DNA of 64,000 nucleotides from positions 62,001 to 126,000 of the forward strand of contig JAJDAC010000017.1 of assembly GCA_029262065.1 (NCBI GenBank), in the 5' to 3' direction. Origin of the DNA: Candidatus Krumholzibacteriota bacterium (GTDB taxonomy: Bacteria; Krumholzibacteriota; Krumholzibacteriia; JAJRXK01). Position 1 is the stretch's first letter, and each line of letters begins with the position of its first letter. Below the pieces are notes generated by a model. It worked only from the letters and a program-made list of their open reading frames with translations. It was not told the DNA's origin and made no database searches. This document shows, in pieces, positions 1-9,060 of the stretch. Both the position numbers and the translations under genes were made by a program.

Positions 1-1321
1 ACAGCGGGGCGGTCAGGCGCGTCGGCCACGCGTCGGTGTCGTCGCCTTCTTGATCTTCCACGCCGTCCAGCGGCTCGAGAAACTCCGCGGTGAGCATGCG
101 CGTGGAGGCCACGCTTCGACGCACCAGCAGGCCCTTTGTATTCGTGGATTCGTAGCGTTGTTCGTAGGCCCGCTTGGCGTAGGCCAGGAACTGACGCTCC
201 TGCTCCTCGCCACCCTCTACCGAAGCCACGGCACAAAGATGCGCACGCTGGGATGACTCGTAGACGAACACCGCGGCGTCCGTCTGAAAACTCTCGCGAA
301 CATCCCACACGATGCGGCCCATGGCCTGTTCGTCGTTCAGCGTCGAACGCAGGGTACGCGCAATGCGATGACTGGCGACGACCTGGTCCAACTTCTGTTG
401 CAGAGTACGAGCGCGGTCGAGTATGCGGCCGACGTGTTCGCGTTCTCCCAGTGCGTTCAGCGTGCGCTGGCCCACGGTGTCGAGAAATTCCAGTTCCCAC
501 GGATGAAACTCGCGGTCGCCCTGATGCCACATGACCAATTGCTCACCACCGACCGCATCGGCGAACGGGGCCGCCACCACCATGTGCATGGGTTCGTGCG
601 TGGCGCGGCACAACGCGGCGTCTACCTCGTGCACGCCATCGCGTGTGCCTTCGAACCCCGCCCTGGCGGCCAGCTCGTGCGCCTTGAAAGTGGTTCCCCC
701 TGGCGTTCTGGCCAACCATACCTGCGCGGCCGAATCGCGCGATGCAGGCGAACCGCTCGACGCCGGTGGCCGCAACAGGGCCACGGCCACCGCGTTCAAC
801 TCGGCTGACAGAACCTCGGCCGCCGCGCGCAGCAGCTCCTTGGCACCGGCGGTGATGGGTTCGATGCGCTCGAACAACTCGTCCAGGCGACGCAGGCGTC
901 GGAGTTCGCCACGCAGGCCACGCTCATCGATAGCTGAAACCGCCGCCGACGACACCTGGGCTTCGGCCTGCCTTTGGCCTACTTCGAACACGACGGTCGC
1001 CGCGGCCCGCAGGGCATCGGCGTCGTCGGGCGCGATCTCTTTGGCGGCGCTCAGCAGAACCACGATCTCGTCGTCCACGCGCAGGGTCGTGGCCAAAGAC
1101 GTGCACTCGCCCGAACGCGCCAGCTCTCGTGGCGGCACGCCGGCGCCCATCACGACCACTCCGGGGAATCCCAGAATGCGCGCCAATCTCACCACGGCCC
1201 GGGGTTCGCGCCCGGCCAGGTTCATGGCCAGCACGCGGGGCAAGGCTTGCAACACCACCGCGGCCAGGCCAGCGGTACGGTTCTCGACCCCGTGGTTTTC
1301 GTTGGTGGAATCCATGTCCAT
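1..1321 (-). CDS. GAF-domain sensor/regulatory protein, 3' part outside window
   Basis: A long minus-strand frame is open from an ATG at 1321 to the window edge; the in-frame stop upstream lies at 1346-1348. The translated N-terminus (MDMDSTNENHG) leads into a first GAF-like region ending with HPWELEFLDTVGQRTLNAL, a typical GAF end. A helical linker (LDRARTLQQKLDQ) follows, then a second GAF beginning LRSTLNDEQAMGRIVWDV. GAF domains bind small ligands or mediate signalling, and the output domain (GGDEF, PP2C, kinase or other) would be beyond the left edge, so the activity is unknown. No clear Shine-Dalgarno precedes the start; ATG 1315 and TTG 1333 are alternatives. The gene is partial and would be missed by a search for complete reading frames. 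Confidence 0.72.
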   Translation of the reverse strand, partial: MDMDSTNENHGVENRTAGLAAVVLQALPRVLAMNLAGREPRAVVRLARILGFPGVVVMGAGVPPRELARSGECTSLATTLRVDDEIVVLLSAAKEIAPDDADALRAAATVVFEVGQRQAEAQVSSAAVSAIDERGLRGELRRLRRLDELFERIEPITAGAKELLRAAAEVLSAELNAVAVALLRPPASSGSPASRDSAAQVWLARTPGGTTFKAHELAARAGFEGTRDGVHEVDAALCRATHEPMHMVVAAPFADAVGGEQLVMWHQGDREFHPWELEFLDTVGQRTLNALGEREHVGRILDRARTLQQKLDQVVASHRIARTLRSTLNDEQAMGRIVWDVRESFQTDAAVFVYESSQRAHLCAVASVEGGEEQERQFLAYAKRAYEQRYESTNTKGLLVRRSVASTRMLTAEFLEPLDGVEDQEGDDTDAWPTRLTAPL

Positions 1322-1470
1322 GGAATAGGGCAACCACAGTGCCAGCTACGTCGCTCGTCGCGACGCGCGTTTTTGGCAATGGTGGCCATGGTGGACCGCG
1401 CAGGCGACACGGCCGGGCAACGTTTGCCGTTGCGAGGGCCGAAGGTTCCGGCGGTCAGGGGTAGCGTGTT

Positions 1471-2445
1471 CTAGGCGCCGTACCCGTGAGGGTGTTCTCG
1501 GTGCCATCGCAGGGCGTCACCCACGACCGTGGCCAGGTCACTGTGCCGCGGCTTCCACGCCAGCCGGCGTTGCGCCATCTCGTTGCTCGCGACCAACCGG
1601 GCTGGATCGCCGGCTCGCCTTGGTCCACGCGGTGCGTCCAGTTCGACACCAGAGATCGACGCAACCACCTTCAGCACCTGCGCCACGCTGGCGCCATGCC
1701 CGGTGCCCAGGTTGATGGCTTCGAAGGAGTCGGGTTGCATCGCGCCCAGGGCCGCGGCGTGGGCGGTGGCCAGATCCTTCACGTGAACATAATCGCGCAC
1801 GGCGGTTCCGTCGGCGGTGGGATGATCGCCACCGTACACTGAAAACTCGGCCAGTCGTCCCAGCACGTGCAGACATACACGAGGAATCAAATGCGTCTCG
1901 GGCCGGTGGTCTTCGCCCCGCGTACCGTCGGCGCCGCAGGCGTTGAAGTAACGTAGGCAAACCGCGCCGATACCCTTGGCGCGCGACTGTTCCTGGAGGA
2001 CGCGCTCGACCATGGCCTTGCTATGTCCGTAGGGATTCACCGGTGACAACGGCTGAGCTTCGTCGATCACGTCGACCTGGGCATTCCCGTACACCGCGGC
2101 CGATGAACTGAAAACGATTTTCCGGATGTCGTGCCGCTGCATGCCATCGAGCAGAGCCAACGCCGACCCCACGTTCTCGCGAAAATACAAAAGTGGTTCC
2201 GTGACCGATTCCCCCACCAGACTGCGCGAGGCGAAGTGGATGACCGCTTCGTTGCCGTCGAGCGCCAGGTCGAGAGTGTCAGCGTCCTGGACGCGCCCGC
2301 GGACAAATCGCGCGGCCGGGGGAATGGCCTGCGCGTGGCCGGTGCTGAGATCGTCGAGAACCGTAACCTCGTCACCGCGCTCCAGAAGGTGCGCCGTGCA
2401 GACGGCACCGATGTAACCCGCGCCACCCGTCACCAGTACTTTCAC
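1471..2445 (-). CDS. galE: UDP-glucose 4-epimerase GalE
   Basis: Extended short-chain dehydrogenase that interconverts UDP-glucose and UDP-galactose in the cytoplasm, supplying galactose residues for envelope glycans. The NAD-binding GGAGYIG motif is at residues 7-13, the catalytic Ser lies in SSSAA near residue 114, and the YGHSK motif gives Tyr139 and Lys143. At 324 residues it has the usual family length. It starts with GTG at 2445, preceded by a strong AAGGAGG; this start overlaps the uvrA stop (GTGA), so the two are probably co-transcribed and translationally coupled. A related sugar-nucleotide epimerase is possible, but GalE fits best. Confidence 0.92.
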   Translation of the reverse strand: MKVLVTGGAGYIGAVCTAHLLERGDEVTVLDDLSTGHAQAIPPAARFVRGRVQDADTLDLALDGNEAVIHFASRSLVGESVTEPLLYFRENVGSALALLDGMQRHDIRKIVFSSSAAVYGNAQVDVIDEAQPLSPVNPYGHSKAMVERVLQEQSRAKGIGAVCLRYFNACGADGTRGEDHRPETHLIPRVCLHVLGRLAEFSVYGGDHPTADGTAVRDYVHVKDLATAHAAALGAMQPDSFEAINLGTGHGASVAQVLKVVASISGVELDAPRGPRRAGDPARLVASNEMAQRRLAWKPRHSDLATVVGDALRWHREHPHGYGA

Positions 2446-5246
2446 GGAACCTCCTTCAGGCCCGCGGCCTGGGCCAACAATGGCGCGAGATAGCGCCCGG
2501 TAATCGAAGCCTCGTTTTCGACCAGGGATTCGGGCGGACCCGCGACCACGATGTGGCCACCGTCCGGCCCTCCACCTGGACCCAGGTCAATGATGTGGTC
2601 CGCGTTCTTCAGCACGTCGAGGTTGTGCTCGATTACCAATACCGTATGACCATCGTCCACCAGGGCATCGAGCACCTTCAACAACTTGCGGATATCTTCA
2701 GGGTGCAAGCCTGTCGTGGGCTCATCCAACAGGTACAACGTATGTCCCTTGCGCCCCCCCATGAGCTCTCGCGCGATCTTGATCCGCTGGCTCTCACCAC
2801 CACTGAGGGTCGAGGCCGGTTGGCCGAGTTTCAGGTAGCCCAAGCCCACTCGTTGCAACAACCAGAGCTTGCTTCCGACCGACGGGGTTTCGGCGAAAAA
2901 CGCGATGGCCTCGTCCACGGTCAGGTCGAGGATCTGCGACACGTTCCGACCACGGTATTCGACCTCGAGGGTCGAGGGTTCAAACCGACGCCCCTGACAG
3001 TCATCGCAGGGAACCGTGACGTCAGCCATGAACTGCATCTCGACGGTCACCTCACCCATGCCGTGGCACGTGGGGCAGCGACCGCCAGCCACGTTGAAGC
3101 TGAAGCGGCCCGAAGACCATCCGCGCTTGCGCGCGGTCGCGGTGGCCGCCAGGAGTTCTCGAATGTCGCCGAACACCTGCATGTAGGTGGCCGGGTTGCT
3201 GCGCGCCGAGCGGCCGACCGGGCTCTGATCCACCATGACCGTATCGGTGATGTTCTCGCTACCGTGCAGCGCGTCGAATCCATACAGCCGACCTACGCCG
3301 GGCGAAATCTGGCCCATCAACGCCGGGTGCAGCAACTCGTTCACGAGCGTACTCTTGCCCGAACCCGACACTCCACTGACGCACACGAACAGGCCCAGGG
3401 GAATGGTCAGGTCCACGTCTCTCAGGTTGTGTCGTCGCGCCTTCACCAAACGCAACCGCCGACGTCCTGGCGTGCGCCGGTTGGCCCGCACGGGCACGGC
3501 CCAGCGTCCCGCCAGATAACCACAGGTGGAAGACTCGGGACCGGCATGGGATCCCTCCGGGGGCGGAGGGCCGTCGTAGAGTATTTCGCCGCCGGCCGAA
3601 CCGGCCCCGGGTCCCAGATCAATCAGCGTGTCGGCTGCGCGCAACATATCGGCGTCGTGTTCCACCACGACCACCGTGTTGCCCAGTTCGGCCAACTCGC
3701 GCAGGCTGGCGATGAGCCGATGCGTGTCACGCGGATGCAGACCAATGCTGGGCTCGTCCAACACGTACAGCGTCTCAACCAGATGACTGCCCAGCGCGTT
3801 GCTCAAATGGATACGCTGCATCTCGCCGCCACTCAGCGTGCGGCTCGCACGATCCAGACTCAGGTAGCCCAGACCAATGTCATCCAGGAATCGCAGCCGG
3901 TCGCGCAACTCCGTCAACACGTCGGCGGCGATGGTACGCTGCTCGTCGTTCAGTTCGAGATTCTGGAGAAACTCCAGGGCCGCCGGCACCGGTTGACGGC
4001 CCAGGTCACCAATGTCGCGCTCGTTGATTCGTACCGCCCGCGCACTGGGAGACAACCGGCTGCCCTCGCATGCCCGGCATGGTGATCTTCCCATGTACCG
4101 CCGTGTGAAGAAACGGTGGCCTTCCTTCTTTGGATTCGCCCGCATGGCGTCGAGCCAGGGAATCACTCCCACATACTCTTTGCTCGACGACTCCAGCACG
4201 GTTTTCTTCTGCGCGCGCGTAAGCTTGCGAAAAGGCACATCGGTGGGAATGCCCCGCTTCTCACACATGCGCACCAGCAGATCCATTTCCGAACCGAATG
4301 CCTCGCTGGACCACGGCTTGATGGCTCCCGCGCCGATGCTTCGATCCAGATCGGGCACGATTCGCCGATCGTCGAATTCAAGACGTTCGCCGAACCCATT
4401 GCATTTGGGGCAGGCGCCCTGGGGACTGTTGAAGCTGAACAGTTGGGGCGTGGGGCGTTCGTACTCGCGCGCGCAGCGCGAGCACGCGAATCGGTCGGTG
4501 CACTCGCGTCGCCTATCGCCGTCGGCTTCGAGAACCGCGGCCTGGCCCTCTCCCGCGTGCAATGCGTTCTCCAAGGCTTCGGCCAGACGCAGTCGCGAAC
4601 CCTCGCCCAGCACCAGCCGGTCGGCGACCACCTCGAGCGTTTCGCTGGGTTTGGGCGTGCGCTCCCAGGGTTCTTCCAGCGATCGGACCTCGCCCTGGTA
4701 GCGCGCTCGAAGGTATCCCTGGGCTATCAACTGGCTGGCAAGCTCGGCAAAAGAAAGCGTGTCCGTGGTCGCAACTGGAAATGTCACCAGCACTCGCGTG
4801 CCGTCTTCCCAGGCCTGCACGAGTTCGTCGACCACACGGTCGGGAGAGTCGGGAACAATGGGGCCGTGTCCGTCGAGACACCACGTGGTGCCAATGCGTG
4901 AGTAGAGCAGACGTAGGTAGTCATGGATTTCGGTGGCCGTGCCCACGGTGCTGCGGCTGCTCTTGATCGTATTTCGTTGGCGAATGGCAATGGCCGGCTG
5001 GATGCCGTCGATGCGTTCTACGTCCGGCTTCTGGAGGCGCTCGAGGAACTGGCGAGCGTACGTGGACAGGCTCTCCACGTAGCAGCGTTGGCCTTCGGCG
5101 TAGAGAGTATCGAACGCGAGCGAGGACTTGCCCGACCCCGACACGCCGCTCACCACGGTGAGCTGACCCTTGGCAATGGTCAGGCTCACACCCTTGAGGT
5201 TGTGTTGGCGAGCCTGCTGGATCGTGATAGCTTGCGTCGAATCCAT
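2442..5246 (-). CDS. uvrA: Excinuclease ABC subunit A
   Basis: DNA-damage recognition ATPase of nucleotide excision repair, which loads UvrB at lesions. The 934-residue length is normal. Two ABC ATPase modules are present, each with a Walker A (GVSGSGKSS near residue 35 and GVSGSGKST in the second half) and an ABC signature (LSGGE). The UvrB-binding insertion follows the first Walker A. Zinc-coordinating CxxC pairs are seen near residues 250-285 (CSRC, CPKC) and in the second half (CPTC, CDDC). It carries the UvrB-binding region, so it is UvrA rather than the shorter UvrA2. ATG at 5246; galE follows with a 4-nt overlap. Confidence 0.97.
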   Translation of the reverse strand: MDSTQAITIQQARQHNLKGVSLTIAKGQLTVVSGVSGSGKSSLAFDTLYAEGQRCYVESLSTYARQFLERLQKPDVERIDGIQPAIAIRQRNTIKSSRSTVGTATEIHDYLRLLYSRIGTTWCLDGHGPIVPDSPDRVVDELVQAWEDGTRVLVTFPVATTDTLSFAELASQLIAQGYLRARYQGEVRSLEEPWERTPKPSETLEVVADRLVLGEGSRLRLAEALENALHAGEGQAAVLEADGDRRRECTDRFACSRCAREYERPTPQLFSFNSPQGACPKCNGFGERLEFDDRRIVPDLDRSIGAGAIKPWSSEAFGSEMDLLVRMCEKRGIPTDVPFRKLTRAQKKTVLESSSKEYVGVIPWLDAMRANPKKEGHRFFTRRYMGRSPCRACEGSRLSPSARAVRINERDIGDLGRQPVPAALEFLQNLELNDEQRTIAADVLTELRDRLRFLDDIGLGYLSLDRASRTLSGGEMQRIHLSNALGSHLVETLYVLDEPSIGLHPRDTHRLIASLRELAELGNTVVVVEHDADMLRAADTLIDLGPGAGSAGGEILYDGPPPPEGSHAGPESSTCGYLAGRWAVPVRANRRTPGRRRLRLVKARRHNLRDVDLTIPLGLFVCVSGVSGSGKSTLVNELLHPALMGQISPGVGRLYGFDALHGSENITDTVMVDQSPVGRSARSNPATYMQVFGDIRELLAATATARKRGWSSGRFSFNVAGGRCPTCHGMGEVTVEMQFMADVTVPCDDCQGRRFEPSTLEVEYRGRNVSQILDLTVDEAIAFFAETPSVGSKLWLLQRVGLGYLKLGQPASTLSGGESQRIKIARELMGGRKGHTLYLLDEPTTGLHPEDIRKLLKVLDALVDDGHTVLVIEHNLDVLKNADHIIDLGPGGGPDGGHIVVAGPPESLVENEASITGRYLAPLLAQAAGLKEVP

Positions 5247-5376
5247 GGAAGGCGAGCTACCCCGTTAGAGTCAGTCCTGTTGCCGTGCCCGAGCCGCCCG
5301 CCGCCGATGTGGGATGCAGGCGTCCGGACAGCTTAGCCAGGCAGCGAGCCATCGTCAAACCGCTGCTTTTGCACGA

Positions 5377-6219
5377 ATGCGCCAACCCATGCCCTACCCC
5401 CATCTCGATCGCCTGCTCGACCTGCTGGCGCGGCTGCGACGGCGCTCACCGTGGGACCAACGCCAGACCCCCGCCTCGGCCGCGCGCTTCCTGACCGACG
5501 AGGCTCACGAGCTCTGCGACGCCGCGGCCAACGACCAACCCGATCAGATACGCGCCGAGCTGGCCGACCTTCTGTACATGGTTGCGTTCAACTGGCTTCT
5601 GCACAATGAGCGTGACCCCACCGACTTCGACCAACTGGCCGAACAGGCCGTGGACAAGCTCGAACGTCGTCTGGGCCATGTCCTGGGCGAAGACCCCCCA
5701 CCCACCGTGCTGGAAAGTGGAAGCCAGTGGCGACACGCCAAGGCGCAGGAGGCGAAGAGCAAGGGGCAGGATCCGGGTCCCCCCAGCTTGTTGAAGGACC
5801 TGTCACCCTCGACCTCGCCGCTACGGCAAGCGTACCTGCATACCGAATACGCCAGCCGCGTGGGATTCGAATGGCCCGACCACACATCGGCCATGGGCAA
5901 GATCTACGAAGAACTCGACGAGGTGAAGGACGCGATCGCCAACGGGTCGCAGGCCCACATTGCCGAAGAGGTCGGCGACCTGTTGTTTGGAGCGGTACAA
6001 CTCGCGCGCATGCTGGGCGTGGATCCCGATCACGCCCTACGCTCCACCAACGTGAAGTTCGCGCGCCGCTTCCGCACCATCGAGGCCCACTTCGACCACG
6101 ATGTTAATCGTCTGGCCGGGGCTACCTTGGACGAGTTGCACGAAGTGTGGCAACGCGCGAAGCGCGACGAGGGTCAGTCCGACTCCGGGCAACCGTCGTC
6201 GTCTTCCACCCCGTCGTAG
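5377..6219 (+). CDS. mazG: Nucleoside triphosphate pyrophosphohydrolase MazG
   Basis: House-cleaning all-alpha NTP pyrophosphohydrolase that converts (d)NTPs to NMPs plus PPi. Two MazG repeats are seen. The N-terminal one begins RRRSPWDQRQTPASAARF with the metal-binding DEAHEL and ELADLLY. The C-terminal one has KIYEELDEVKDAI and EEVGDLLFGAV, the usual EExxE/ExxD ligands. I start it at ATG 5377 (280 aa); ATG 5389 is equally good, and the frame is open further upstream without family-like sequence. The last 46 nt overlap the 3' end of the convergent TSP3 gene, so its Ser-rich tail (SDSGQPSSSSTPS) is the antisense of that gene's acidic repeat. Confidence 0.93.
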   Translation: MRQPMPYPHLDRLLDLLARLRRRSPWDQRQTPASAARFLTDEAHELCDAAANDQPDQIRAELADLLYMVAFNWLLHNERDPTDFDQLAEQAVDKLERRLGHVLGEDPPPTVLESGSQWRHAKAQEAKSKGQDPGPPSLLKDLSPSTSPLRQAYLHTEYASRVGFEWPDHTSAMGKIYEELDEVKDAIANGSQAHIAEEVGDLLFGAVQLARMLGVDPDHALRSTNVKFARRFRTIEAHFDHDVNRLAGATLDELHEVWQRAKRDEGQSDSGQPSSSSTPS

Positions 6220-7652
6220 TCTTCGCGTTCGTTCGGACATTTGTCGATCAGGTCGGGAATTCCGTCCAGATCATTGTCGTTCTCGGGACAACCGTCCGCG
6301 TCCTCGAATCCGTCTCTGTCCTCAGCTTCCTCCGGACATGAATCAACCGAGTCCTCCAGGCCATCGCCGTCGGTGTCCAGAAAGATATCGGGGCAGCCGT
6401 CCTCGTCCTGGAAGCCATCGAAATCCTCGGGCTCCAGCGGGCACTCATCTTCGGTGTCAACGATGCCGTCGAGATCGTTGTCCAGATCGGGACGACCGTC
6501 TCCGTCACGATATCCGTCGAAGTCCTCGGGAAGATTCGGCGCCAGATCCAACCGGTCGATGATGCCGTCGCCATCGTTGTCATCGTCGGGACAACCGTCT
6601 TCGTCCTCGAAGCCGTCTTCGTCTTCGGGCACCAAGGGGCAATCGTCTTCGTCATCGGGCACCATGTCGCCATCGCGATCACGCCCGCCCAGGAAGATCG
6701 GGTAGCTCAGATTGGCCGAGAAGTACCAATCGGGAAGCGTCGGCACGTAGGGCGTGTCGGGATCATCGGAACCCAATCCGATCGACCACGAGGCCTTGAA
6801 ACCCAACCCCTCGTCGTTTCCCACGTAGACGCCGGGAGTAAGCCAGGCCGCGCTCTCGCCGAAATTGGCGTCGTCGTACTTGCTCAACCAATCGACCGCG
6901 GCTTCCAGGAAAATGTGTCCCCAGCGCTGCCGGAACTCCACCGCCGTGCGCAGCAGGATCATGTCGTTGGAGCCGTTGTCGCCACCCACCGCGGCGGGAT
7001 ACGAAGGCGGGAACACGCCGGTATCGCGAATGCTCAGACTGTCACTGAGCACACCATACCCTTGGGATTCGGCCTTGTTGACACGCACTCCGACATTCGT
7101 GGTCCAGCGCAACTCGGGCGCGGGGCCGCCATCGGCAAAAAAGCGTACCGTGGCAATTGCGCCAAACTCACCGTCGACTTCGTCGGTGCTCAGCCCCTCC
7201 CCAACTTCTCCGGTCGGAATCCGCACGGCTCCAAAACCGCCCAGGGTGAACCGTTCGCCGTGGAAGATCCGGAGGCTGGCCGCGGCTTCGATGTCACCAA
7301 ACGCCGAGAGCGACTCGCCACCGCCGGAGACATCCACGGTGCGGAACGGAATGGACGCAGCCAGCGCCACCGAAGGGCTGGCCCGCATGGCCAGGAACGC
7401 GCCGTAACCGCGCGATGTGACCTTGGGCCCCAGCGAACCGGTGCCCAGGCCAAAGGCGGGATCGATGGTGCTGGTTTCCACGAACAGACCAAAGCGCAGC
7501 GGTGCGCCTGGCCCCTCGGGAGTTACGATGGTCGATGCGAGACCGGGCACACCCAGTCGATTCGGGCCGATCTCGGTGGCGGCGAAGACAGAACAGGAGA
7601 CGGATAGGACAACCGCGAGAATCCCGGCGGCCCGGAGGCGTACGTACGGCAC
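6174..7652 (-). CDS. Outer-membrane beta-barrel protein with thrombospondin type 3 repeats
   Basis: Predicted exported protein of 492 residues with a GTG start and a signal peptide (RLRAAGILAVVLSVSCSVFA). Residues about 30-330 alternate short beta-strand-like stretches and turns, as in a porin-like barrel. Residues about 335-492 are a run of Asp-rich thrombospondin type 3 repeats (for example DRDGDMVPDDEDDCPLVPED and DNDGDGIIDRLD), a calcium-binding linker that in many OmpA-family proteins precedes the peptidoglycan-binding domain. Here the protein stops inside the repeats (CPESD) and no OmpA domain follows. The function is unknown; a structural or adhesin role is possible. Its 3' end overlaps the convergent mazG by 46 nt. 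Confidence 0.8.
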   Translation of the reverse strand: MPYVRLRAAGILAVVLSVSCSVFAATEIGPNRLGVPGLASTIVTPEGPGAPLRFGLFVETSTIDPAFGLGTGSLGPKVTSRGYGAFLAMRASPSVALAASIPFRTVDVSGGGESLSAFGDIEAAASLRIFHGERFTLGGFGAVRIPTGEVGEGLSTDEVDGEFGAIATVRFFADGGPAPELRWTTNVGVRVNKAESQGYGVLSDSLSIRDTGVFPPSYPAAVGGDNGSNDMILLRTAVEFRQRWGHIFLEAAVDWLSKYDDANFGESAAWLTPGVYVGNDEGLGFKASWSIGLGSDDPDTPYVPTLPDWYFSANLSYPIFLGGRDRDGDMVPDDEDDCPLVPEDEDGFEDEDGCPDDDNDGDGIIDRLDLAPNLPEDFDGYRDGDGRPDLDNDLDGIVDTEDECPLEPEDFDGFQDEDGCPDIFLDTDGDGLEDSVDSCPEEAEDRDGFEDADGCPENDNDLDGIPDLIDKCPNEREDYDGVEDDDGCPESD

Positions 7653-7692
7653 GAAGTGCTTCGTCCTCTGGGGATATGAATGGGGGCCGCGT

Positions 7693-7710
7693 CCCGGGCC
7701 CGTGCCCGGG
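7693..7710. terminator. GC-rich hairpin after the XRE-cupin operon
   Basis: Perfect 7-bp inverted repeat (CCCGGGC, loop CCGT, GCCCGGG) 17 nt past the stop of the downstream XRE-cupin gene and 40 nt upstream of the barrel gene start. No T-run follows on the minus strand, so it may be a weak terminator or a structure in the leader of the barrel gene. Confidence 0.35.
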
Positions 7711-7711
7711 T

Positions 7712-7726
7712 ACTGTCCGGAACAGT
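7712..7726. promoter_or_regulatory. Dyad ACTGT-N5-ACAGT, possible operator
   Basis: A 15-bp imperfect palindrome (ACTGTCCGGAACAGT; 5-bp arms, central CCGGA) lies directly against the stop codon of the XRE-cupin gene and 60 nt upstream of the barrel gene. Its size and symmetry suit a dimeric HTH repressor, and two such regulators are encoded next to it. Operator function is inference from position only. Confidence 0.28.
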
Positions 7727-8302
7727 CTAGCCCTCAGCTACCATCTCGTCCAGGGAGACGCGCGTGCTGGAGAACAGGAACAAGACACATCCCCCGCGAC
7801 TCTTCGACTCATACTGATAGGCGCACTGATCGTCCAGATGGATGCTGTCGCCCACATTCAGATCGTGCCGTTCCCCATCCACGGTGAATGACGCCGATCC
7901 CTTACGCACCAGATAGATGTCGTTGCCCTCAAGGTGGACCAACGGGCTCTGGAAGTTGGGAAGCAGCTCGATTTCGAAGGCCGACATGGAGCCACCAGGT
8001 ACCCGGAGAGTAAGCGGCCAAAAGCGTCCGCCACCCCAAGGCAAAGGGCGGTCATCCCGTTCCTCGACCCGCAAGTGGCAGACGTCTTCCAGCTGCTCAC
8101 TCTCCAGGAAGAATGTGACGTCCTTGCCCAGCGCATCGGCGATCTTGGTGAGCGCACCAATGGTGGGAGACGTCTTGCCGCGTTCGATTTCGGAGATGTG
8201 GGTCGCCGAAACCCCCGCGATCTTTTCAATGGCCTTGAGGGTCAGGCCCTGCTCCTGCCGGCACGCCTTCACGCGGCCGCCGACGGCTTCGTTGCTGATC
8301 AT
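7727..8302 (-). CDS. XRE-family transcriptional regulator with cupin sensor domain
   Basis: 191-residue regulator. Residues about 8-65 form a Cro/C1-type helix-turn-helix (VKACRQEQGLTLKAIEKIAG, then SATHISEIERGKTSPTIGAL). Residues about 110-185 form a cupin beta-barrel (NDIYLVRKGSASF, VGDSIHLDD). This architecture is common in regulators of amino-acid, polyamine or antibiotic-response genes, where the cupin senses a small ligand. The metal-binding His of classic cupins is not obvious here, so the ligand cannot be guessed. It lies 27 nt downstream of a paralog of the same architecture, apparently in one operon. Confidence 0.88.
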   Translation of the reverse strand: MISNEAVGGRVKACRQEQGLTLKAIEKIAGVSATHISEIERGKTSPTIGALTKIADALGKDVTFFLESEQLEDVCHLRVEERDDRPLPWGGGRFWPLTLRVPGGSMSAFEIELLPNFQSPLVHLEGNDIYLVRKGSASFTVDGERHDLNVGDSIHLDDQCAYQYESKSRGGCVLFLFSSTRVSLDEMVAEG

Positions 8303-8329
8303 GGCACGTGTCCTCTTGGATGCGAAGGC

Positions 8330-8884
8330 TTAGAAGCCGAACTTTGGCGACGTTACCCAGATGGCGGTGCACGGCTCGTTTCCCCGATTGATGACTCGAT
8401 GCGGTTGCTGGGTTCGGAAGTGGATGGTATCCCCTTCCTCGAGGTAGAAGGTTCTACCCCCCGACTCGAGCTCCAGACGACCCGAGACGATGTACCCGAA
8501 CTCCTCGCCCGCATGGCGTCGGGAGGGAGCATCGGTCATGAGTGGATCCCACGAGCTGAACGCCGCGCTCAGCACCTGGGTCGGTACTGGCTCGGAAAAG
8601 GGTTCGACCGTGTAGTGGCCACCCTCGAAGCGCACGCGTTCGCGACTCGCCGCTCGGTTGACCCGAGCCAGCGGTACCCGCTCACTGGTGAGAAACATGG
8701 CGGGATCCACGCCCAGGGCCTCGGCGATCTTACCGAGCGCGCCGACGGTGGGTGAGGTACGTCCTCGTTCGATTTCCGACACGTGCGTCGCACTTACGGC
8801 GACACGAGATTCGATGTCCTTTAGTGTTAAGTTGTTTCTCTGCCTGATGTTCTTGATCCGCTGACCAATTTTCACCGGTTCCAT
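8330..8884 (-). CDS. XRE-family transcriptional regulator with cupin sensor domain (paralog)
   Basis: 184-residue paralog of the next gene. The HTH is at residues about 7-62 (RIKNIRQRNNLTLKDIESRV, SATHVSEIERGRTSPTVGAL) and a cupin at about 105-180 (HAGEEFGYIVSGRLEL, YLEEGDTIHFRTQQPHRVIN). Unlike its partner it keeps a good cupin motif 1 (HxGEEFxY) and the His of motif 2, so metal or ligand binding is more likely here. ATG at 8884. The tandem pair suggests duplication followed by divergence of the sensor domains, possibly forming heterodimers; that is inference. Confidence 0.88.
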   Translation of the reverse strand: MEPVKIGQRIKNIRQRNNLTLKDIESRVAVSATHVSEIERGRTSPTVGALGKIAEALGVDPAMFLTSERVPLARVNRAASRERVRFEGGHYTVEPFSEPVPTQVLSAAFSSWDPLMTDAPSRRHAGEEFGYIVSGRLELESGGRTFYLEEGDTIHFRTQQPHRVINRGNEPCTAIWVTSPKFGF

Positions 8885-9060
8885 GGCAAGATTTCCTTGG
8901 GGAGCGACAACCTCGGGGGGCTGAGAGGAGTCTTGGGGAGCTGGCCTGGCGATTGCCTACCCACGGATCTCATCCACCCGGGGGAGCGCGGCCGATATTC
9001 TACCGACGCAACCCGACCTCGACAAGGCTCGTCGTCTAGGAATTTTCCCGGGTAAAAAGA

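Noticed and set aside
2553-4085. 510-residue frame opposite uvrA
   Set aside because: The minus strand encodes a full, well-conserved UvrA; the plus frame is its shadow.
6240-6660. Repetitive acidic region as a DNA repeat or CRISPR
   Set aside because: The repetition is protein-level (thrombospondin type 3 calcium repeats), with varied DNA and no regular spacers.
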